A DNA stretch of 64,000 nt, taken from assembly GCF_002879645.1 (NCBI RefSeq), contig NZ_PNRE01000025.1, positions 1 through 64,000 of the forward strand, given 5' to 3'. Positions 58,936 through 64,000 of this stretch are shown here, piece by piece. The DNA is from Halomonas heilongjiangensis. GTDB taxonomy: Bacteria > Pseudomonadota > Gammaproteobacteria > Pseudomonadales > Halomonadaceae. Under the pieces are notes generated by a model. That model did no database searches, was not told the DNA's origin, and saw only the letters and a program-made list of their open reading frames with translations. Made by a program: the position numbers and the translations under genes. Position 1 is the stretch's first letter. Every line of letters starts with the position of its first letter.

Positions 58936-59826
58936 TCACTCCTCGTTGGCGTAGCGGGCGAGCAACTCGCGAAAGCCCTCGCCATAGCGGGCGTGACGAC
59001 GGCCGTAGGCGAGGATCGCCTCCAGGTAGCCGAGCTGGTGACCGCAGTCATAGGTCTTGCCGCGCATTCGCCAGGCATCCACGCCCTCTGTCCGGCGCAG
59101 GGCCTCGATGGCATCGGTGAGCTGGATCTCGTTGCCGGCGCCCGGAGGGGTCTCGGCGAGCAGCGGGAAGATCCTCCCCGGCAACACGTAGCGGCCGATC
59201 ACCGCCAGGTCGGAGGGCGCCTCCTCGACGGAAGGTTTCTCGACGACGCCGGCCAGTTGGCGCGACTCACCAGGGCCGGGAATCTCGCCTCCGGTATCGA
59301 CGATGCCGTACTTGTAGACCAGTTCGTGGGGAACCTCCTCGACCATCAACTGGGAGCGCCGGGTACGCGCGAAGGCATCGATCATCCCGGCCAGGTCGTT
59401 GTGCTCGAGGCCAACGTCGTCGACCAGCACGTCGGGCAACAGCACCGCGAAGGGTTCGTCGTCGCCCACCACCGGCCGGGCACAGAGCACGGCGTGGCCC
59501 AGCCCCAGCGGCTCCGACTGGCGCACGCTGATGATATTGACGTCCCCGGGGACGATGGAGCGCAGCTCCTCCAGGAGCTCATGCTTGCCCTTGGCCTCGA
59601 GGCTCGCCTCGAGCTCGAAGTGCTTGTCGAAGTGGTTCTCGATGGCGCTCTTGCTGCCGTGGGTCACCAGCACGATGTCACGAATGCCGGCGGCCACCGC
59701 CTCTGCCACCACGTACTGGATCACCGGTCGGTCGACGATGGTGATCATCTCCTTGGGAATTGCCTTGGAGGCCGGCAGGCAGCGGGTGCCGAAGCCGGCA
59801 ACGGGAAGCACGGCCTTGTTGATCAT
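58936..59826 (-). CDS. galU: UTP-glucose-1-phosphate uridylyltransferase GalU
   Basis: A 296-residue enzyme that makes UDP-glucose from UTP and glucose-1-phosphate. The nucleotide loop AVLPVAGFGTRCLPASKAIPKEM is at residues 5-27; VVEKPSVEEAPSDLAVIGRY near 205 and GNEIQLTDAI near 245 are conserved. The frame is open upstream, but the ATG at 59826 with AAGGA upstream gives the conserved start MINKAVLPVAGF. The stop (TGA) is 5 bases before the next ATG. Confidence 0.95.
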   Translation of the reverse strand: MINKAVLPVAGFGTRCLPASKAIPKEMITIVDRPVIQYVVAEAVAAGIRDIVLVTHGSKSAIENHFDKHFELEASLEAKGKHELLEELRSIVPGDVNIISVRQSEPLGLGHAVLCARPVVGDDEPFAVLLPDVLVDDVGLEHNDLAGMIDAFARTRRSQLMVEEVPHELVYKYGIVDTGGEIPGPGESRQLAGVVEKPSVEEAPSDLAVIGRYVLPGRIFPLLAETPPGAGNEIQLTDAIEALRRTEGVDAWRMRGKTYDCGHQLGYLEAILAYGRRHARYGEGFRELLARYANEE

Positions 59827-60041
59827 GGTGCAATCCTTGTCCTGTGAGTAATCGTCAGTGAATGTCGACATGTGACGCTTGCCACCGGAAGAGACGCACC
59901 GGTGAAACCTTCTCGCCCTGGCAGGTCATGGGAATGCGGCCCCCGGAGCGGGTAGAATACCTCATGATACCGAACGAGCACCGCCCTGCCACCGTGCCGG
60001 CTCGGCGACAACTCAAGTTGATTCCAGAACGGAGAGCTCCG

Positions 60042-60767
60042 ATGAGCGCAAGTCACACGGATGCGGGTAACGTCGACCCCGGCGAGATCGCCAAGTTCGA
60101 GGCGCTGGCCGCCCGCTGGTGGGATCCGGAAAGCGAGTTCAAGCCCCTGCACGACATCAATCCGTTGCGCCTCGACTTCATCGATGCCCGTGCCGGGCTG
60201 GCCGGCCGGCGGGTGGTCGACGTGGGTTGCGGCGGTGGCCTGCTGGCCGAGGCCATGGCCCATCGAGGCGCCGCGGTCACCGGTATCGATCTGGGCGAGG
60301 CACCCCTGGCCGTGGCACGCCTGCACGCCGCCGAGAGCGGCGTCGAGCTCGAGTACCGCCAGGTGAGCGTCGAGACGCTGGCCGCGGAGCGGCCCGCCAC
60401 CTTCGACGTGGTGACCTGCCTGGAGATGCTCGAGCACGTGCCCGACCCGGCCTCGGTGGTGCACGCCTGTGCCCGGCTGGTCAAGCCCGGTGGTCAGGTG
60501 TTCTTCTCGACGTTGAACCGCAACCCCAAGGCCTACGCCCTGGCGATCCTCGGTGCCGAGTACCTGCTGCGCATGCTGCCCAGGGGCACGCACGACTACG
60601 CCAGGTTCATCCGCCCCTCGGAACTCGCCGGCTGGTGTCGCGAGGCGGGACTCGAGGTGCGCGAGCAGAGCGGCCTGGTCTATAACCCCCTGACCCGCCG
60701 CTATCGCCTCTCCCGTCGCGATGTCTCGGTCAACTACCTGATGCACTGTCGGCGGGAGGTCGCGTGA
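60042..60767 (+). CDS. ubiG: Ubiquinone biosynthesis O-methyltransferase UbiG
   Basis: A 241-residue SAM methyltransferase that performs both O-methylations of ubiquinone synthesis. It starts [21 protein letters not shown], then [21 protein letters not shown] near 25-45, then the SAM loop [16 protein letters not shown] near 60. C-terminal [12 protein letters not shown] and VSVNYLMHC are UbiG signatures. The frame is open upstream to 59862, but the ATG at 60042 gives the family length. Translation is coupled to gph through a GTGA overlap. Confidence 0.95.
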   Translation: MSASHTDAGNVDPGEIAKFEALAARWWDPESEFKPLHDINPLRLDFIDARAGLAGRRVVDVGCGGGLLAEAMAHRGAAVTGIDLGEAPLAVARLHAAESGVELEYRQVSVETLAAERPATFDVVTCLEMLEHVPDPASVVHACARLVKPGGQVFFSTLNRNPKAYALAILGAEYLLRMLPRGTHDYARFIRPSELAGWCREAGLEVREQSGLVYNPLTRRYRLSRRDVSVNYLMHCRREVA

Positions 60768-61432
60768 AGGCTGCCGTCTCGCGTCCGGGCGCGCTGCTCT
60801 TCGATCTGGACGGCACCCTGGTGGACACCGCGCCTGACCTGGCTCGAGCCACCAATGCCCTGCGTGCCCACCATGGGCTCGCTGCGCTCGAGTATCCGGT
60901 GATACGGGCACAGGTCTCCAACGGCGGCAGTGCCCTGGTAACCCTGGCGCTGGGTCTGACCAGGGAGGCCGAAGGGCATGACGCGGCCCGCGACTTCCTG
61001 CTGGAGGCCTACGGACAGGCCGTCGCTGCGGAGAGCCGGGTGTTTCCCCCGCTCGATCGACTGCTGGCCGACTGGGAGGCCCGCGCACGCCCCTGGGGCA
61101 TCGTCACCAACAAGCCTCGCGCCTATGCCGAGCCGCTGATCGAGGCGCTCGGGCTGACGCCGGGCGTGCTGATCTGTGCCGACGACCTGCCGGTGAAGAA
61201 ACCGTCACCGGAGCCACTGTGGGAGGCCGCCCGCCGGCTGCAGGCGACGGTATCCGACTGCTGGTATATCGGCGATCACCTGCGCGACATCCAGGCCGCG
61301 CGGGCGGCCGGCATGGCCGCGGTGGCGGTGGGCTACGGTTATATCGAGGAGCACGACGACTACCGCACCTGGCCGGCCGATCTCTGGTTCGAGACGGGCG
61401 AGGCGCTGGTGGCGGCACTGCTCGGGCACTGA
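60764..61432 (+). CDS. gph: HAD-family phosphoglycolate phosphatase
   Basis: A 222-residue HAD hydrolase. The nucleophile motif [16 protein letters not shown] is near residue 12, motif II in [11 protein letters not shown] near 110, motif III lysine in [10 protein letters not shown] near 145 and motif [12 protein letters not shown] near 170. The build fits Gph, which clears 2-phosphoglycolate, and the ubiG-gph pair is common in gammaproteobacteria. The start is GTG at 60764, overlapping the ubiG stop. A related MupP-type phosphatase is an alternative. Confidence 0.9.
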   Translation: MKAAVSRPGALLFDLDGTLVDTAPDLARATNALRAHHGLAALEYPVIRAQVSNGGSALVTLALGLTREAEGHDAARDFLLEAYGQAVAAESRVFPPLDRLLADWEARARPWGIVTNKPRAYAEPLIEALGLTPGVLICADDLPVKKPSPEPLWEAARRLQATVSDCWYIGDHLRDIQAARAAGMAAVAVGYGYIEEHDDYRTWPADLWFETGEALVAALLGH

Positions 61433-61599
61433 GCCAGGACCAGGTGCCTGGTCGGGCATGACCATTTTCAGTCTGGCAGGGAGGTGGCCCGGGGGCGACA
61501 CTGAGGGAGGCGGCCCACGACTCCGTCATCCCTGCGCCGGCAACCGCCGCCGGGGCGTATTGTCGTGGCTACTTCGCATCTGGCGCCAGGGTACCGGTC

Positions 61600-62454
61600 A
61601 TGAGCAAGCGTTGCCCACACTGCCGCAGCTACGGCGTCTTCAAGAAACGGCGACGCCTCTGGAGACGCCTGGCCAGGCGCCCCCACACCTACAGCTGCAT
61701 CGACTGCGGGGCCACCTTCTCCCGTCATGACGCCCTCGTCCCGGCGTCGACCAGGGAGGCCCTGCCAGCGCCTGGGCTCGCGCCCGATATCGTCCAGAGG
61801 GTGCGCCGGCTTACCATGCGTGTCGTCCGCTCGTGGTTCCTGGGCCATGGTCCCCAAGCGCGGGGGTGGCTGGGATCGCTGAGGCACCTGCGGTGGCGAG
61901 CACCGATCGAGGTCTGGGTGATCAAGCAGATCGATGACGACATCCTGCACCTGTGCGGCATCGGCACTCTGCACTCCGAACAGCGACACCGGGACGTGAT
62001 CGAGGCCTTGAAACGGGGAAGCTACCATGGCGGCGTACGCCTCGGGCAGACCGGCATCGTCCTCAACAGCCGTCTCTTCACGGCGCTGATTCCCCTCGAT
62101 GCCCTATGCATCGAGCCCTCCACCCGCGCACGGTGGCAGGGACGGTCCTGGCAGCTCTCGCATGTGCCACAGCGCTGCTGGCAACACGAAGGTCGCCTGG
62201 TCGCTCACCTGGGGCCGGTCGGCGACCGGGCCGGCCTGATCAGTTGCGAAGATGTCTCCACCCTTCTAGAGGGCGTCGCTCCGGATGCCGTTGCAACCGG
62301 CATCGTGGTCTTCGAGTCTGGAGCCGCCCCGGGAGACCCCCTGCCGAGCATGGACGAATTCCGCGCTCGCCGGGCCAGGGGGGACGCGGGCAGGAGTGAG
62401 GAGCTCGCCATGGGGCGACGCTGGAAGCCTCCCAAGGGCGGCGATCCCAGCTGA
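61600..62454 (+). CDS. Unrecognised protein with N-terminal zinc ribbon
   Basis: A 284-residue protein I cannot assign. Residues 5-8 (CPHC) and 33-36 (CIDC) form a probable zinc ribbon with a very basic linker (KKRRRLWRRLARR). This is the kind of ribbon seen at the N-terminus of some transposase-related proteins. The rest is soluble, without a signal peptide or membrane segment; it includes WRAPIEVWVIKQIDDDILHL near 105 and a proline- and arginine-rich tail. The gene sits between gph and a converging yciK-type gene after a 167-base gap. That gap contains a GACCAGG/CCTGGTC repeat (61438-61453). The ATG at 61600 is the first in frame. Confidence 0.65.
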   Translation: MSKRCPHCRSYGVFKKRRRLWRRLARRPHTYSCIDCGATFSRHDALVPASTREALPAPGLAPDIVQRVRRLTMRVVRSWFLGHGPQARGWLGSLRHLRWRAPIEVWVIKQIDDDILHLCGIGTLHSEQRHRDVIEALKRGSYHGGVRLGQTGIVLNSRLFTALIPLDALCIEPSTRARWQGRSWQLSHVPQRCWQHEGRLVAHLGPVGDRAGLISCEDVSTLLEGVAPDAVATGIVVFESGAAPGDPLPSMDEFRARRARGDAGRSEELAMGRRWKPPKGGDPS

Positions 62455-62493
62455 CGCCGGGGGCGCTCGAGGGGCACGCCACCCGGCTGGCAT

Positions 62494-63255
62494 TCAGGAC
62501 CCGGAGGGCTGGGCGTCGAATTTCTCGCCATTGTGGCCGCGGCTGTCCGGGCCCATCAGCCACAGGTAGGTAGGCATGATCTCCTCGGGGGTGCGCAGCG
62601 AGCTCGGATCCTCGCCCGGATAGGCGGTCTTGCGCATCTGGGTGCGTGTCGCGCCGGGGTTCAGGCTGTTGACGCGGATATTGCCCAGGTGCTCCAGCTC
62701 GTCGGCCAGCACCTCGACGAAGCCTTCGGTGGCGAACTTCGACACCGCATAGGCACCCCAGTAGGCCCGGCCCCGGCGCCCGACACTGGAGGAGGTAAAG
62801 ACCACCGAGGAGTCCGCGGAATACTTGAGCAACGGCAGCAAGGCCTGGGTCATCCAGATCGGGCCATTGATGTTGACCTGCATCACCTGCTCCCAGAGCT
62901 CGGGGTTGTACTGCTCGAAGGGGGTGATGCGCCCGAGTAGACCGGCATTGTGCAGCAGGCCATCCAGGCGACCGAACTCCTTGTCCAGGGTCTCGGCCAT
63001 GTCGTGGTAGTCCTTGAGGGTGGCGCCCTCGAAGTTCAGCGGGAAGATCGCCGGCTGCGGCCCTCCGTTGGCCTCGATCTCGTCGTAGACCTTCTCGAGC
63101 TTGGCGATGGTGCGGCCGAGCAGGATCACCGTGGCCCCATGACGGGCGAAGGCGAGCGCCGCCGCCCGGCCGATGCCATCACCGGCCCCGGTGACCAGGA
63201 TGATGCGGTTCTCGAGCAGACCATCCGGTGCCTGGTAGTCGATCTTGCTGGTCAT
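62494..63255 (-). CDS. YciK-family short-chain dehydrogenase
   Basis: A 253-residue SDR oxidoreductase. The cofactor loop TGAGDGIGRAAA is near residue 22, LHNAG near 105, and the catalytic Tyr and Lys in YWGAYAVSKFA near 165-172. It starts IDYQAPDGLLENRIILVTG, the typical YciK N-terminus, and matches that family in length. Substrate unknown. It converges on the zinc-ribbon gene with a 39-base gap and follows cpoB by 17 bases. Confidence 0.9.
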   Translation of the reverse strand: MTSKIDYQAPDGLLENRIILVTGAGDGIGRAAALAFARHGATVILLGRTIAKLEKVYDEIEANGGPQPAIFPLNFEGATLKDYHDMAETLDKEFGRLDGLLHNAGLLGRITPFEQYNPELWEQVMQVNINGPIWMTQALLPLLKYSADSSVVFTSSSVGRRGRAYWGAYAVSKFATEGFVEVLADELEHLGNIRVNSLNPGATRTQMRKTAYPGEDPSSLRTPEEIMPTYLWLMGPDSRGHNGEKFDAQPSGS

Positions 63256-63272
63256 CGATGCTCCTTGGTGAA

Positions 63273-64000
63273 TCAGTTGCCCGACTGGCGCAGGAAGTCA
63301 TTGGCCAGTCCAGCGGCGCTGCTCTCGGGATACGTCTCACGGACCCGCTCGAGCAGCTCACGGCTCTCGCCGGGCTGGCCCTGACGCGCCTTGAGCAGGC
63401 CCAGCTTGTAGAGCGCATCGGGGACCTTGCCGCTCTGCGGGAACTGGTCGAGCACGGTCTGGAAGGCTCCCTCGGCCTCGTCGAGCGAGCCTTCGGCGGA
63501 GTGCAACTCGCCGAGCCAGTAGTAGGCGTTGGCGGTCAGGTTGTTGTCCGGGTGTTCGGCCACGAACCGGTTGAAGGCGTTGATCGCCTCGCCGAACTCA
63601 CGGGACTGGACCCTGGCGAATGCCGCCTGGTAGGCCGCCTGGGCATCGGCGCCGGCACCGCTCGGTGACGGGGTCCGGGCGACCTCGCGGGCGGCCTGGT
63701 CGTCGACCTGGGCGGAGGCGTCCATGTCCATCCTGGCACCGCCGGACGCCAGGCGTTCCTCGAGGTCCAGGTACTGTTCGCGGCTCTGCCGCCGTAGCTG
63801 GTCGAGCTGGTGACGCAGCTCCTCGACCTGGCCGCGCAGTTGGCGAAGCTCCTCTTCGTGCTGCTGGACCTGGTTGAAGATCACCAGGCTACCGCCCGCT
63901 TCCTCACGGGTTTCCGCCTGCTGGTAGAAGGAGCGCGGCTGGCTGGTGAGATCCTCCACCACCGGTTGCTGCGCCATCGCTGGGAGCCATACGGACAGCG
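63273..64000 (-). CDS. cpoB: Cell division coordinator CpoB (YbgF), start beyond window
   Basis: The C-terminal 242 codons of CpoB, the periplasmic partner of the Tol-Pal system that links outer membrane constriction with wall synthesis. From the right edge the frame gives the end of a signal peptide (LSVWLPAMA) and then QQPVVEDL. A coiled coil (about 35-75 of the visible part) and TPR repeats (AFARVQSREFGEAINAFNRF, YYWLGELHSAEGSLDEA) follow. The ATG at 63977 is inside the signal peptide, so the true start lies outside the window. pal and tolB are expected just upstream. Confidence 0.92.
   Translation of the reverse strand, partial: LSVWLPAMAQQPVVEDLTSQPRSFYQQAETREEAGGSLVIFNQVQQHEEELRQLRGQVEELRHQLDQLRRQSREQYLDLEERLASGGARMDMDASAQVDDQAAREVARTPSPSGAGADAQAAYQAAFARVQSREFGEAINAFNRFVAEHPDNNLTANAYYWLGELHSAEGSLDEAEGAFQTVLDQFPQSGKVPDALYKLGLLKARQGQPGESRELLERVRETYPESSAAGLANDFLRQSGN

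Overview
The window reads as chromosomal DNA of a moderately halophilic gammaproteobacterium of the Halomonas group. The evidence is the high GC content, the complete ectoine operon ectABC (35076-37489) whose EctA closely matches what I remember of the Halomonas elongata protein, and a typical gammaproteobacterial housekeeping set (metH, tamAB, galU, ubiG, cpoB). About 60 protein genes are packed tightly, many with 4- or 8-base overlaps. I saw no rRNA, tRNA, CRISPR array, prophage or complete insertion sequence. Only moeA (left edge) and cpoB (right edge) are cut by the window ends.

Layout. 1-853: molybdenum cofactor genes moeA and moaB. 1236-10512: a respiratory, Cys-type formate dehydrogenase module on the minus strand (DUF3305, DUF3306, polyferredoxin, TorD-like chaperone, small TAT protein, FdhA, FdhB, FdhC) with fdhD divergent from it. 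The cofactor genes next door fit, since FdhA needs molybdopterin. 10529-15125: an XRE-cupin regulator, a class II deacetylase-like protein, and a divergent Pat-type protein acetyltransferase. 15166-20755: pdxH, DUF2069, wrbA, an arsC-like gene, a gamma-glutamylcyclotransferase-like gene, an Smr protein, and a sulfite reductase with its DUF934 partner. 20883-26826: a MATE exporter and metH, divergent from nfuA.

26826-29523 is the most accessory-looking stretch. It has a 192-bp element with terminal inverted repeats, a KfrA-like coiled-coil DNA-binding protein, an AT-rich palindrome, and a solitary tyrosine recombinase. 29552-31281: a SufE-like gene, yidD, hisI and zur. 31352-34737: a three-gene set (RimK-like ATP-grasp ligase, inactive transglutaminase with seven membrane helices, retropepsin-like lipoprotein), conserved in many proteobacteria but with poorly known function.

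35076-39920: ectABC, glutathione reductase and a beta carbonic anhydrase. 40069-48140: a complete dipeptide/oligopeptide ABC importer, a LysR regulator and an Xaa-Pro dipeptidase, which together suggest uptake and hydrolysis of proline-containing peptides. 48148-56669: a YheT hydrolase, msrA, and tamB/tamA behind a membrane-anchored coiled-coil protein. 56953-59826: sodB, then galU with a UDP-glucose dehydrogenase homologue whose catalytic cysteine is replaced by asparagine. 60042-64000: ubiG, gph, an unrecognised zinc-ribbon protein, a yciK-type reductase and cpoB.

No single stretch is plainly a new defence or biosynthetic system. The best candidates for new biology are the KfrA-like/recombinase locus, the ATP-grasp/transglutaminase/retropepsin trio, and the UDP-glucose dehydrogenase pseudoenzyme beside galU.
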